Shown piece by piece: positions 18,262 through 27,132 of a stretch of 64,000 bases of DNA (position 1 is its first letter; each line of letters opens with the position of its first letter). Made by a program: the position numbers and the translations under genes. Under the pieces are notes generated by a model. The model was not told the DNA's origin. It saw only the letters and a list, made by a program, of their open reading frames with translations, and did no database searches. This stretch comes from Haloplanus rubicundus (GTDB lineage: Archaea; Halobacteriota; Halobacteria; Halobacteriales; Haloferacaceae), in the NCBI RefSeq assembly GCF_003342675.1, contig NZ_CP031148.1:868001-932000 (forward strand), given 5' to 3'.

Positions 18262-20010
18262 TCAGCGCTCCCGCCTCGTCGCCTCGGCGCCGGTGGTGGT
18301 GAACTCGAATCGCGCGCCGCCGGCCGCTCCCTCGGTCACGGCCACGGTCCAGCCGTGTGCCTCCGCGACGGTCCGGACGATGTTGAGGCCGAACCCCGTC
18401 CCGCCGTCGGCGGTGGTGTATCCCCCTTCGAACACCCGGTCGCGCTCCGATTCGGGGATGCCGGGACCGTCGTCTTCGACGTAGAACCCGTCCGCGGTGC
18501 GCCCGACGGTGACGGTCACGGCGGCGTCCGTCTCCCCGCCGCGAGTGAACTCCACCCCTTCGTCGGCGGCCGGCCGACGGTTCGTCGAGCCATGCTCGAC
18601 GCTGTCGTCGGACTCCGTCCGGCTACCAGTGGAGCCGTGTTCGACGCTGTCGCCGGGCTCCGCCCGGCTACTCGTGGAGCTATGCTCCACGCTGTTCCGA
18701 AACAGGTTCTCGAACACCTGCGTGAGTCGACTCTCGTCGGCCTCGACGGTTCCCGGGTCGTCGTCGAATCGGAGCTGGGCACCCTCGGTTTCGGTCGTCG
18801 CCCACGCCCGTTCGGCGACCGACCGGACGTCGACGGGCTGGACGTCGTCGACGGTCCGCCCGTACCGCGCCAGCGTGAGCAGGTCGTCGATCAGTTCGTC
18901 CATGCGGTCGAGCGCGTCCGCCACCCGGCCGAGACGGTCGTCGTCCACGTCCATCCGCGCGAGTTCGAGGTTGCCGTGGGCGACGTTCAGGGGATTGCGC
19001 AGGTCGTGGGAGACGACGCTCGCGAACTCGTCGAGGCGCTCGTTCTGTCTGGCGAGTTCCCGTTCGCGTCGGCCGAGTTGCTTCCGGGCCGTCATCGAGT
19101 CGATGGCGTGCCCGATGCTCTCGCCGAGTTCGGCGAGCGCCTCACACTCCCGGGTGTCGAACACGTTGGCGCGGTTGGCGTAGATGGTCAGGAACCCGTG
19201 GGCGTGCTCGCTCCCGACGAGCGGGACGACCGCCATCGACTCGACGCCTTTCTCTGCCAGCATGTCCCACCACGGCTCCAGGCTCGGCTCCGCGAACACG
19301 TTCTGGATGGGTTGGAGATCCCCCGTTCGGATCGCCTCGCTGCCCGGTCCCCCTTCGGTCTGACTGTCGATGTCGATGGCAACCTCCAGTGGCTCGAAGT
19401 ACTTGTCGTCGTGCCCTGCCCACGCCGACGGCCGGACGAACTCGTCGCCGGGGACGTAGCGGCCGATCCACGCGCCGTCGTAGATCCCGGTATCGGTCAG
19501 TCGCTCACAGACCACCGCTTCGAGTTCGTCCCGTTCGGTGGCGTTTACCATCTCCTGGGTCGCGATGCGGAGCGTGTCGTTGATGCGGGTCAACTGCTCG
19601 GCGCGTCGGCGCTGGCACTGCCCGCGGGCGTCGTAGATGCCGACGACGAGACCGACGACGGCGCCGAGCGTGGCGGCGTTGAGCACCGTGCGCCTCGCCC
19701 CGGGTACCGACTGGCCACGGATCGCGGCGTCGGCGAACAGCCAGCCCACGGCGACGACGAGCGCCACCGTTCCAACCACGGTCCAGCCGAGCGTCCGGTC
19801 GGCGAAGGGCGCCGGGCCGAGTCGTTCCTCGCGGAGCAGTCCGCCGATGCCGGCCACGATCAGCGCCAACACCAGCGGGACCACCGCCTCGACCACGAGC
19901 AGCCGCGGAGACGCCCGCAGCCGGACGGCCGACTGCAGATGTACGACTGCGAGCACGAGCCCGGCCACGGCGATGACCGTACCACTCGTCCGTGCCGACA
20001 CTCGCTCCAT
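18262..20010 (-). CDS. Membrane sensor histidine kinase with GAF domain and repeat-expanded ATPase domain
   Basis: 582 residues from the ATG at 20010, which lies about 30 nt from a TATA box; a start 54 nt upstream (20064) is less likely. The order is several N-terminal transmembrane helices, GAF domain (about 170-320, ending CEALAELGESIGHAIDS), HisKA (VVSHDLRNPLNVAHGN) and HATPase (NLFRNSVEH, DDGPGIPESERDRVFE, GTGFGLNIVR). Between the N box and the next strand the sequence contains three tandem copies of a 15-residue unit. No response regulator is adjacent. The signal is unknown. Confidence 0.92.
   Translation of the reverse strand: MERVSARTSGTVIAVAGLVLAVVHLQSAVRLRASPRLLVVEAVVPLVLALIVAGIGGLLREERLGPAPFADRTLGWTVVGTVALVVAVGWLFADAAIRGQSVPGARRTVLNAATLGAVVGLVVGIYDARGQCQRRRAEQLTRINDTLRIATQEMVNATERDELEAVVCERLTDTGIYDGAWIGRYVPGDEFVRPSAWAGHDDKYFEPLEVAIDIDSQTEGGPGSEAIRTGDLQPIQNVFAEPSLEPWWDMLAEKGVESMAVVPLVGSEHAHGFLTIYANRANVFDTRECEALAELGESIGHAIDSMTARKQLGRRERELARQNERLDEFASVVSHDLRNPLNVAHGNLELARMDVDDDRLGRVADALDRMDELIDDLLTLARYGRTVDDVQPVDVRSVAERAWATTETEGAQLRFDDDPGTVEADESRLTQVFENLFRNSVEHSSTSSRAEPGDSVEHGSTGSRTESDDSVEHGSTNRRPAADEGVEFTRGGETDAAVTVTVGRTADGFYVEDDGPGIPESERDRVFEGGYTTADGGTGFGLNIVRTVAEAHGWTVAVTEGAAGGARFEFTTTGAEATRRER
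18559..18693 (-). repeat. Three tandem 45-bp units inside a kinase gene
   Basis: On the minus strand the three units encode SVEHSSTSSRAEPGD, SVEHGSTGSRTESDD and SVEHGSTNRRPAADE. They sit directly at the N box of the ATP-binding domain, so the last residues of the real N box are copied into an insertion of about 30 residues. The period is exactly 45 bp and keeps the frame. Confidence 0.85.
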
Positions 20011-20035
20011 TCGTTCGGTGTACTTCGGCCTCGGC

Positions 20036-20044
20036 ACATATAGG
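20036..20044 (-). promoter_or_regulatory. TATA box of the GAF-domain kinase gene
   Basis: The minus strand reads cctatatgt, centred about 30 nt before the ATG at 20010. This supports that start and a leaderless transcript. Confidence 0.55.
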
Positions 20045-20175
20045 TCACTGGCTTTCGGAATCATTCGTGAGAACTCGAATCGAAGTGATCCCTTCGAATC
20101 CCGTCCGGGCGGCAGATATACGGCCGTCGGGTCCCGTGTGTAGACGATGATACCGTCGAGAATCGCCCCGAGTGC

Positions 20176-20469
20176 GTGTCCGCCGTGGACCGCCGACTCC
20201 CACGGGGGACCACCGTGACCGATCCGCTCTCGTCGATCCGACGCGACGCCCCGACGATGGCCCTGGCCGTCGTCGGCGTTCTGGTCGTCGTCGCCGTCGG
20301 CTTCGTGATCATCGTCGGCTCCATCCGCGTCCTCCTGCCGGCGGTGTACCCCGTCTTCCCCGACACCGATCCGACGACGCTCGCCGCCGTCGTCGGATTC
20401 GGTCCCGCCCTCGTCTACGGCGTCGTCGTCGCCGTCGCCATCCGCCGATACGTCGTCAAAAGAGGCTGA
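20176..20469 (+). CDS. Small two-helix membrane protein
   Basis: 97 residues from a GTG at 20176; an internal GTG at 20215 (MTDPLSSIRRD) would give an 84-residue protein and is equally plausible. Two hydrophobic helices (MALAVVGVLVVVAVGFVIIVGS and a second near AAVVGFGPALVYGVVVAVAI) are followed by a basic tail (RRYVVKRG), suggesting the C-terminus is inside. No family recognised. Confidence 0.5.
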   Translation: MSAVDRRLPRGTTVTDPLSSIRRDAPTMALAVVGVLVVVAVGFVIIVGSIRVLLPAVYPVFPDTDPTTLAAVVGFGPALVYGVVVAVAIRRYVVKRG

Positions 20470-20584
20470 CGCTCCGACGGACCGGGACCGCCGTTCGTCA
20501 CGAAATCGCTCCCCGAATCGGACGCGTGGCCACCCTCTGTGGCCGCGTCGCGGGGGTGATGCCGCTCTCGGCCCTAGAGTAGGT

Positions 20585-22381
20585 ATGACCGAATCCTCCC
20601 GACCGCCGAGCGACGACTCGCGTTCGGTCGACTACGAAACCCACGCCGTCGACGTCCTGATCGTCGGCGCCGGCGCGGCCGGCGCCCGGACGGCCATCCA
20701 ACTGGTCGATCGCGGCGTCGATCCCGCCGATATCCTCGTCGTCGGCAAGCGGCGCCACGGCGACGCCCACACGACGTGGGCGCGCGGCGGCATCAACGGC
20801 GCCCTCGGGACCCACGACCCCGAGGACGGTTGGGCCGTCCACGCCGCCGACACGCTGAACGAGGGCCACCACCTCAACGACCCCGCGAAGGTGGAGGCGG
20901 TGACCCGGCGGATGCCCGGCCTCCTCCGCGAACTCGACGCGTGGGGGATGCCGTTCAGCCGGACCGACGAGGGCGACATCGACCAGCGCTACTTCGGCGC
21001 GCAGTCGTTCCGCCGGACCGCCTTCGCCGGCGACCACACCGGCGAGTCGCTGCTGGAGACGCTCGTCGAGCGGGCGCAGTCGCTGTCGATCCCCTACCGC
21101 GAGAACGTCTTCGTCTCGAAACTGCTCACCGACGAGGGACGAATCGTCGGCGCCGCCGCCACCGACCTCGACACCGGCGACTTCCTGCTGTTCGAGGCCG
21201 ACACCGTCGTCCTCGCGGCGGGCGGGTACACGAGCCTCTACCGTCGCCACTCCTCGCGCGACGACGAGAACACGGGCGACGGGCCGGCGCTCGCCTACGA
21301 CGCCGGCGCCCGCCTGATGGACATGGAGTTCGTCCAGTTCCACCCGACCGGCATGGTCGGCGCCCGCTACGGCGACGAGTGGGACGGCCGCCTCGTCACC
21401 GAGGCCGTCCGCGGCGAGGGCGGCCACCTCTACAACGCGCAGGGGGACCGGTTCATGGAGCGGTACTCGCCCGACCAGATGGAACTCGACGCCCGCGACG
21501 TGGTGGCCCGCGCCATCGACGCCGAACTCGCGGCCGGCCGCGGCACCGAGTACGGCGGCGTCTACCTCGACATCTCCCATCGCGACCCCGCGTTCATCCG
21601 CGAGCGCCTCCCCCGGATGGACGAACGGTTCGCGGACCTCGGCGTCGACCTGGCGACCGAACCGGTCGAAGTCGCACCCACCGCCCACTACGGCATGGGC
21701 GGGGTCGTCGTCGACGACGACGGCGAGACGGACATCGAGGGCCTCTACGCCGTCGGCGAGACGATGGCGGGCGTCCACGGGGCGAACCGCCTCGGCGGCA
21801 ACTCGCTGGCCGAGACCATCGCCTACGGACAGGTGGCGGGCGATGCCATCGCGGCGCGGCTGGCCGAGGGAAACGATGCCGACGCCGATGCGACGCTCCA
21901 CACCGCCGCCCGCCGCCACTTCGCCGACCTCGCCACCCTCGCCGGGAGCGACGGCTCGACGCCTCCCGAGACCCTGCTCGACGACCTCCGAGAGATCCTC
22001 TGGGATCACGCCGGCATCCACCGCGACGAGGCGGGCCTCGTCGCCGGCCTCGACGCCCTCACCGCGCTCCGCGGGCGGGCGATAGACCTCGACGTGGGCG
22101 ACCGGACGAGCCGCTCGTTCGAGTTCGCGCTGAACCTCCAGTTCGGACTGCTCGTCGCCGAGGCGGTCCTCCGGAGCGCCCACGAGCGCACCGAATCGCG
22201 CGGTGCCCACCACCGCCCCGACTACCCCGACACCGACCCCGACTGGCGGCGAAACGTCGTCGTCGAACGGGGGACTCTCGGGGCGATGGCGCTCTCGACG
22301 ACGCCCGTCGACGAGCCGAGCGCGGCGGTTCGAGACGCACTGGACGCCGGCTACGAACTCGACTACCACCAGCTGGAGTGA
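20585..22381 (+). CDS. FAD-dependent succinate dehydrogenase/fumarate reductase-type flavoprotein
   Basis: 598 residues. The FAD site is VLIVGAGAAGARTA (about residues 25-38). His62 in AHTTWARGG sits where SdhA/FrdA carry covalently bound FAD; L-aspartate oxidase (NadB) lacks this His, so a covalent flavin of the SdhA type is likely. Further family motifs are EFVQFHPTGM, VTEAVRGEGGHLYN, HYGMGGVVVD and GANRLGGNSLAE. No iron-sulfur or membrane subunit gene is nearby, so it is not an ordinary complex II; it could be a soluble fumarate reductase-like or aspartate oxidase-like enzyme. A TATA-like cctagagtagg precedes the ATG closely. Confidence 0.88.
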   Translation: MTESSRPPSDDSRSVDYETHAVDVLIVGAGAAGARTAIQLVDRGVDPADILVVGKRRHGDAHTTWARGGINGALGTHDPEDGWAVHAADTLNEGHHLNDPAKVEAVTRRMPGLLRELDAWGMPFSRTDEGDIDQRYFGAQSFRRTAFAGDHTGESLLETLVERAQSLSIPYRENVFVSKLLTDEGRIVGAAATDLDTGDFLLFEADTVVLAAGGYTSLYRRHSSRDDENTGDGPALAYDAGARLMDMEFVQFHPTGMVGARYGDEWDGRLVTEAVRGEGGHLYNAQGDRFMERYSPDQMELDARDVVARAIDAELAAGRGTEYGGVYLDISHRDPAFIRERLPRMDERFADLGVDLATEPVEVAPTAHYGMGGVVVDDDGETDIEGLYAVGETMAGVHGANRLGGNSLAETIAYGQVAGDAIAARLAEGNDADADATLHTAARRHFADLATLAGSDGSTPPETLLDDLREILWDHAGIHRDEAGLVAGLDALTALRGRAIDLDVGDRTSRSFEFALNLQFGLLVAEAVLRSAHERTESRGAHHRPDYPDTDPDWRRNVVVERGTLGAMALSTTPVDEPSAAVRDALDAGYELDYHQLE

Positions 22382-22480
22382 TCAGCGACGGACGCGGACC
22401 GGTCGGACGACTCCTCCTCCCGACCACACGTATATATCCTTCGACGAACTGCGCGGTGGCACGGTCCGTCACCGAACGTA

Positions 22481-23830
22481 ATGATCCCGTGGGCCGTAGG
22501 CGTTCCTGCGATGGTCCCCAACACCCCCGCTGACGACGCGTCCCCCACGCGCCGCGCGTTCCTCCGCCGCGGCGCGGGCGCCGTCGCGGCCGGCTTCGTC
22601 GCCGCGACGGCCGGCTGTACGTCGGCCCTCCCGCCGCTCGGCTCCGCCCAGCGATTCGGCCGCATCGACGTTCCCGACGCGGACCCACCACGGTACCGAC
22701 GGTGGCTCCCCGCTCCGTCGGCCGTCGACGGCGTCGACGCCGAGGGGTACGCCTACCTGTTCCGCCGCCCCGGCGCCCTCGACTACCCCGCGCCCGTTCG
22801 GTTCACCACGCCACGCAAGCGACTCCTGAGCCACCTCGATCACTTCGGAATCGGCTACGCGAACTACGACCGTCTCCTCCACACGCCCTTCGGCACGGTG
22901 CTCGCGGGCGAGTTCGACGCCGAGGCTGTCGGCGAGACGCTCACGGACAGTGGCTACGCCGCCACGGGATCGGACGGCGACTACGACCGCTTCACCCGCG
23001 ACGACGTGCCCCGCCGGGCCGCCGTCGGCGACGGCGTCGTCGTCTGGTCGAGCGAGCGCGTCCACGACCACCCTCGGATCGACGCGCTGCTCGACGCCCG
23101 CACCGGCCGGCGGACCCGCTACCACGACGCCGACGCCGGCGTCGCCCGCCTCACCGACACCGTCGGTGAGAGCCGCATGGTCGAGTACGTCCCGCCCAGC
23201 GACGAGCGCTACTGGCAGAAATGTGAAGGCTTCCGCTTCGACGGCGACACCGCGTATCACGTGATGACGTTTCTCTACCCCGAGGGGCGGACGCCGCCCG
23301 AGTCGGAACTCCGGGACCGCGCCGTCGACGGGACGGTGTTGACCCGCGAAGTCGAACACTCCGACTTCCGGATCGACGGCCGCCTCGTGATCGTGGAGGG
23401 GCGCATCCCCCCGGGCGAGGGCATCGATCCGGTCGATATCACGCCACCGTATCCGCCGCAGATCACGTGGGGGTACGCCTCCGACACCGACGCGTCCGCG
23501 GTGACCGTCCGTCACGAGGCGGGCGATTCGGTCCCGACGAGCGCCCTCGGCTACACGTTCGACGCCGACGTGCCGGACGGCTGGCTGGTGCTCGCCGAGC
23601 AGCGGCCGCTCCCGACGGACGGCGAGACGCTCGCCGCCGGCGACGCCGTGACCCTCTCCCTCCCCGCGACGCCGACGGTCGAAGCCATCCCGCACGGGGA
23701 CATCGACCACGAGGCGGCGAACCCGTACGCGGCCGCCGACCCCCGACCGGTGGCCCGCCTCGAACTGCTGTACGGTCCCGGTGAGACGCGCCGCCCCGTC
23801 TTCGCAGTGCCGCTGGAGGGGTCGTCGTGA
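22481..23830 (+). CDS. Tat-exported lipoprotein, haloarchaeal conserved
   Basis: 449 residues from ATG 22481, or 439 from ATG 22511. A TATA box (gtatatat, about 22429-22436) fits the first start with a 20-nt leader. The signal region has the twin arginines TRRAFLRRG and a lipobox ending at Cys (ATAGC), so the protein is expected on the outer face of the membrane. The mature part has no recognised domain; it is acidic with little helix. The wHTH gene downstream begins in its 3' end region. Confidence 0.8.
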   Translation: MIPWAVGVPAMVPNTPADDASPTRRAFLRRGAGAVAAGFVAATAGCTSALPPLGSAQRFGRIDVPDADPPRYRRWLPAPSAVDGVDAEGYAYLFRRPGALDYPAPVRFTTPRKRLLSHLDHFGIGYANYDRLLHTPFGTVLAGEFDAEAVGETLTDSGYAATGSDGDYDRFTRDDVPRRAAVGDGVVVWSSERVHDHPRIDALLDARTGRRTRYHDADAGVARLTDTVGESRMVEYVPPSDERYWQKCEGFRFDGDTAYHVMTFLYPEGRTPPESELRDRAVDGTVLTREVEHSDFRIDGRLVIVEGRIPPGEGIDPVDITPPYPPQITWGYASDTDASAVTVRHEAGDSVPTSALGYTFDADVPDGWLVLAEQRPLPTDGETLAAGDAVTLSLPATPTVEAIPHGDIDHEAANPYAAADPRPVARLELLYGPGETRRPVFAVPLEGSS

Positions 23831-23904
23831 TTGTCGCATCGCCCCCGACCGACGAACCGGCGCCCGCCCCGCCGAGGTGGGCGGGCGATTTATTTCCCGG
23901 ACCG

Positions 23905-24264
23905 ATGACCGATCCATCCGTGGCGGACGACCCCGACCTCTCCACGCTCGTCGGCCTGCTGGACGACGAGCACGTCCGGACCATCCTCGCGGCGACGAGC
24001 GCGGAGCCGCTGTCGGCGGCGGCACTGAGCGAGCGCTGTGGCGTCTCCACCTCCGCCGTCTACCGCCGGGTCGACCGCCTCGTCGACGCCGACCTGCTCG
24101 ACGAGCGGACGCGCCCGCGGAGCGACGGCCACCACGACACCGTCTACGTGGCCGCCATCGAGCGCTTCGAACTCGTCGTCGACGACGGCGACATCGACTG
24201 GACCGTCGACCGAACCGAGACGGACGTGGCCGACGAACTCACGCGCCTCTGGGGGGAGTTCTGA
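23905..24264 (+). CDS. ArsR-like winged-helix transcription regulator
   Basis: 119 residues from the ATG at 23905; a GTG at 23827 overlapping the previous gene would add a Pro-rich 26-residue tail and seems less likely because an AT-rich block (gatttattt) sits just upstream of 23905. The helix-turn-helix is TILAATSAEPLSAAALSERCGVSTSAVYRRVDRLVDADLL, with a wing after it (ERTRPRSDGHHDTVYV). It is followed one nt later by a DUF7521-type membrane protein, a pair that recurs in haloarchaea, suggesting co-regulation. Confidence 0.88.
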   Translation: MTDPSVADDPDLSTLVGLLDDEHVRTILAATSAEPLSAAALSERCGVSTSAVYRRVDRLVDADLLDERTRPRSDGHHDTVYVAAIERFELVVDDGDIDWTVDRTETDVADELTRLWGEF

Positions 24265-24265
24265 G

Positions 24266-24598
24266 ATGGTGGCCGCCGCCCCACTCGTCGACCTGCTCGC
24301 GGGCGTCGCGGCGACCGGGTCCGCCCTCGTCGGCCTTTACATCGGCTATCAGGCCTACCGCGGCCTCCGCCGCAACGACGAGCCCGCGATGCGGTATCTC
24401 GCCGCCGGCATGATCGTCCTCTTCGGCGTGACCTACCTGCTCGCGGTCGTCGGGCAGGGACTGATCGCCTTCCACGTCGTCACCCTCGGGTTTCAGGACG
24501 TGTTCCGGCTCCTCGTTCGCATCCTCCAACTCGCCGGACTGGTACTCATCGCCTACTCGCTCCACCTCGCGGCCGGCAGCCGCGTCTCGGAGGGTTAA
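24266..24598 (+). CDS. DUF7521-like three-helix membrane protein
   Basis: 110 residues, starting one nt after the stop of the wHTH gene. Three hydrophobic segments: residues 5-27, 44-65 and about 82-103. The layout and the pairing with a wHTH gene match the haloarchaeal DUF7521 family, of unknown function; the assignment is from memory of the family. The 3' end overlaps the convergent LOV kinase by 4 nt. Confidence 0.72.
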   Translation: MVAAAPLVDLLAGVAATGSALVGLYIGYQAYRGLRRNDEPAMRYLAAGMIVLFGVTYLLAVVGQGLIAFHVVTLGFQDVFRLLVRILQLAGLVLIAYSLHLAAGSRVSEG

Positions 24599-26547
24599 CG
24601 GAAGAGGACGGTCGGCCGTCGCGCGACGGCATCGACCGGCGTGTCGTCGTCGATGGCGGGAAGTCTGACGCACGCGACCGATCCCGTCCCGTCGTCCCGC
24701 GCGCGAATCCCGAAGGAGCCGCCGTAGCGCGTCACGATCCAGTTGACCAGCCACAGCCCCAGCCCGGAGCAGTGGACCAGATCGGTCTCTTCGCCCGCGT
24801 CGATGGCCGCGGCCTCCATGTCGTCGATACCGGTGCCTTCGTCCCTGACGACGAGTTCGATCCACTCGCCGTCGTCCGTCGCTTCGAGTTCGATCCGCGG
24901 CGCGTCACCGGGGTCGTGTGTCACGGCGTTCTCGGCGAGTTCCGTCAGCGCCTGCTCCAGTTCGGGACCGGCACAGACATCTCGGTCGGTCCGGACCGCG
25001 ACGTCGACGGTCGCTCCCGCCGGCAGGTCGTTCGTCGCGGCGTCGAACAGCGCCGCGGGGTCGAGTCGTCGGGGCTCGCGCTCGCGACGCGCGTACCGCT
25101 CCAGTTCGCGGGCCTGTTCGCTCGTCCCCATCAGTCGGTTCGCGGTCCGCTCGATCCGGTCGCCGAGTTCGCTCACGTCGTCGTCCTCGGTCAGCCCGGA
25201 CTGGAGATGATTGCCCACGCCGAGCAGGACGTTCAGGTCGTTGCGGAGGTTGTGCCGGAGCACGCGGTTGAGCAGGCGCACGAGCTGTTCGGTCCGCTTG
25301 CGCTCGGTCACGTCGGTCTGGAAGCCGAGATAGTGGGTGAGGTCGCCGTCCGGCCCTTCGATGGGGCTGAGTCGCACCTGATTCCAGAACGGCGAGTCGT
25401 CGGCGCGGTAGTTGAGCAGGTCGACCGAGGCGGGCTCTCCGGCGTCGACGGCGGCGCCGAGTTCGGCGACGGTCGACTCGTCGGTCGCCTCCCCCTGTAG
25501 GAACCGGCAGTTCCGGCCCACAATCTCCGCGGCGTCGTAGCCGGTCACGCGCTCGAAGCCCTCGTTGGCGTAGACGATGGGCAGGTCGCCGTCGGCGTCG
25601 GCCATCGAGATGCCCACCTGCGCCTCGTCCATCGCGCGGGTCTTCCGCCGCAGTTCGCGCTCGCGCTCCTTGCGCGCGGTCACGTCCCGACCGACGCCTT
25701 GCACCCCGACCACTCCGTCGTCGCCGCGGATCGGCGTGGCGTTCACCGCGACGACGACCCGCTCGCCCGCCGCGTCGACGAAGTCGAGTTCGAGGTCCTC
25801 GACCGTCTCGCCGTCGACCGTCCGATCGAAGGCCCCCAACGCGTCGTCTATCGACGCCCCGTCGAGCCACGCCGCGAACGGCGTGTCGATCAGCTCCGCC
25901 GGTTCGTAGCCCAGTACGCGCTCGACCGCCGAGGAGACGTAGGTGAAGGCGCCAGCCCGGTCGAGCCGAAAGAGGATGTCGAAGCTCGTCTCGGCGATGC
26001 CCTCGAACCGCGCTTTCTCGTGTTCGAGCCGTTCGGTCCGTGCCTCCAGTTCCCGCTCGTATCGCCGCCGTTCGAGTGCCTGCCCGATCAGCTTCCCAAG
26101 CAGTTCGAGGAAGACCTCCTCCGTCTCGTCGAACGGCGCCGACCGCTCCGATTCGGCGGCGAAACAGACCGTCCCGTACGTCTCGTCGTCGACGGTGATC
26201 TTGACGCCGATGTAGGCCCCCAGCCCGAACGCCTGCAGCGCCCGGTCGCTGACCGACGACGACGCGGTGGCGTCCTGTACCGCCAGCGTCCCCTTCACCT
26301 CGATCGTTCGCCGACAGTACGCCTCGTCCAGCGGGCAGCGCTCCCCGGCCTGAATCCCTTCGTGTCTCCCCGTGGCCGCGACGATCTCCTGCGACCCGTC
26401 GTCGAGTCGCGTGAGAAAGCCAATCGGCAGCCCGAGATACTCGGTTCCGACGTCGAGCGCCCGCTCTACCCGCGCGGTCACGTCGGCGTCCCCGTCGGTA
26501 CCGGTGAAGATGTCGTAAATCTTCTCTCGGTAGCCACTGGCGTCCAT
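24595..26547 (-). CDS. LOV-domain (blue-light) sensor histidine kinase with GAF and PAS domains
   Basis: 650 residues, soluble. The order is GAF (about 20-160), PAS (180-290), a LOV-type PAS (305-415) and HisKA/HATPase (425-630). The LOV domain has the signature GRNCRFLQG with adduct-forming Cys347, and the other flavin-contacting residues are in place: Asn379 (LLNY), Asn389 (FWNQ) and Gln410 (LGFQ). Blue light should therefore form a Cys-FMN adduct and alter kinase activity. The H box is VLRHNLRNDLNV (His432); the N box is LAENAVTHD and G boxes are DEGTGI and GLGLWLV. No response regulator is adjacent. Light sensing is inferred from conserved residues. Confidence 0.93.
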   Translation of the reverse strand: MDASGYREKIYDIFTGTDGDADVTARVERALDVGTEYLGLPIGFLTRLDDGSQEIVAATGRHEGIQAGERCPLDEAYCRRTIEVKGTLAVQDATASSSVSDRALQAFGLGAYIGVKITVDDETYGTVCFAAESERSAPFDETEEVFLELLGKLIGQALERRRYERELEARTERLEHEKARFEGIAETSFDILFRLDRAGAFTYVSSAVERVLGYEPAELIDTPFAAWLDGASIDDALGAFDRTVDGETVEDLELDFVDAAGERVVVAVNATPIRGDDGVVGVQGVGRDVTARKERERELRRKTRAMDEAQVGISMADADGDLPIVYANEGFERVTGYDAAEIVGRNCRFLQGEATDESTVAELGAAVDAGEPASVDLLNYRADDSPFWNQVRLSPIEGPDGDLTHYLGFQTDVTERKRTEQLVRLLNRVLRHNLRNDLNVLLGVGNHLQSGLTEDDDVSELGDRIERTANRLMGTSEQARELERYARREREPRRLDPAALFDAATNDLPAGATVDVAVRTDRDVCAGPELEQALTELAENAVTHDPGDAPRIELEATDDGEWIELVVRDEGTGIDDMEAAAIDAGEETDLVHCSGLGLWLVNWIVTRYGGSFGIRARDDGTGSVACVRLPAIDDDTPVDAVARRPTVLFR

Positions 26548-26650
26548 CTACCACTCGTTGGGGGACGAGCGTCTTATGAGCGTTGGCCGAGTTTTCAGGG
26601 CTGATTCTGGGCGGCGTGAACGCTTTGGTCTCCGAGGCCCGTCCGCCCGT

Positions 26651-27022
26651 ATGGCCGACGCCCGCCGCGACGGACTCCTCGCCGTCCTGACCCTCGCCGC
26701 CCTCGTCGTCGTCGGGGTCCGCACTGTCGGCGTCACGCCCTTTCTCCGGCCACTCGCCGCCGCCGTCGGCGTCGCGGGCGCCCTCGTGCTCGAGTGGGCC
26801 TTCCTCGCGTCGCCGACGCTCGCAACCGGCTGGGAACGGCGCGGCGTCCCCGTCGTCAGCGCCGTCGCCGTCGTCGTCGCCGCCGCCGTCCTCGTCCCGC
26901 GGGCGCCGTGGCTCGTCGGCGCGGCGGCGTGGGGGCTCGTGACCTACGGCGGCCTGCTCGGCTGCGCCCTCGTCGGCTGGGGAAACCCGGTGGCGCGGGT
27001 GTCGACCCGGCGGGGCCGCTGA
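26651..27022 (+). CDS. Small polytopic membrane protein
   Basis: 123 residues from the ATG at 26651. Four hydrophobic segments (starting at LLAVLTLAALVVVGV, LAAAVGVAGALVLEWAFL, VPVVSAVAVVVAAAVLV and WLVGAAAWGLVTYGGLLG). No recognised family and no cysteine or charged motif inside the membrane. It is divergent from the LOV kinase; the 100-bp intergenic region has no clear TATA box. The gene marks the left limit of the lower-GC island. Confidence 0.6.
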   Translation: MADARRDGLLAVLTLAALVVVGVRTVGVTPFLRPLAAAVGVAGALVLEWAFLASPTLATGWERRGVPVVSAVAVVVAAAVLVPRAPWLVGAAAWGLVTYGGLLGCALVGWGNPVARVSTRRGR

Positions 27023-27063
27023 CCCGAACGAAGTTGACGATTCACTGTAATTAGGCGCTAAGT

Positions 27064-27122
27064 CCTCTTCCTTAAGAAGCAACGCAGGGAGCGAAGCGAC
27101 CGAGTAGCGCAGTAGGGAGGGG
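27064..27122 (+). ncRNA. Orphan omegaRNA-like right-end fold (module 1)
   Basis: The arms CCTCTTCCT (27064-27072) and AGGGAGGGG (27114-27122) can pair over 9 bp with two G-U pairs. Between them is an aagaagcaacgc...gcgcagt segment like that of the three other folds in this island, which have (c)aaggagcga...gagcgagtagg. No tnpB precedes it: the gene upstream is the membrane protein at 26651. It is either a relic of a lost IS1341-type element or a retained guide RNA. Confidence 0.45.
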
Positions 27123-27132
27123 ATACAGCGTT

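Noticed and set aside
20585-22381. L-aspartate oxidase (NadB) as firm call
   Set aside because: The histidine for covalent FAD is present, which NadB lacks, and no nadA or nadC gene is near; kept only as an alternative.
25680-25990. First PAS domain of the LOV kinase as a second LOV domain
   Set aside because: It lacks the GRNCRFLQ signature and the cysteine, so it is an ordinary PAS domain.
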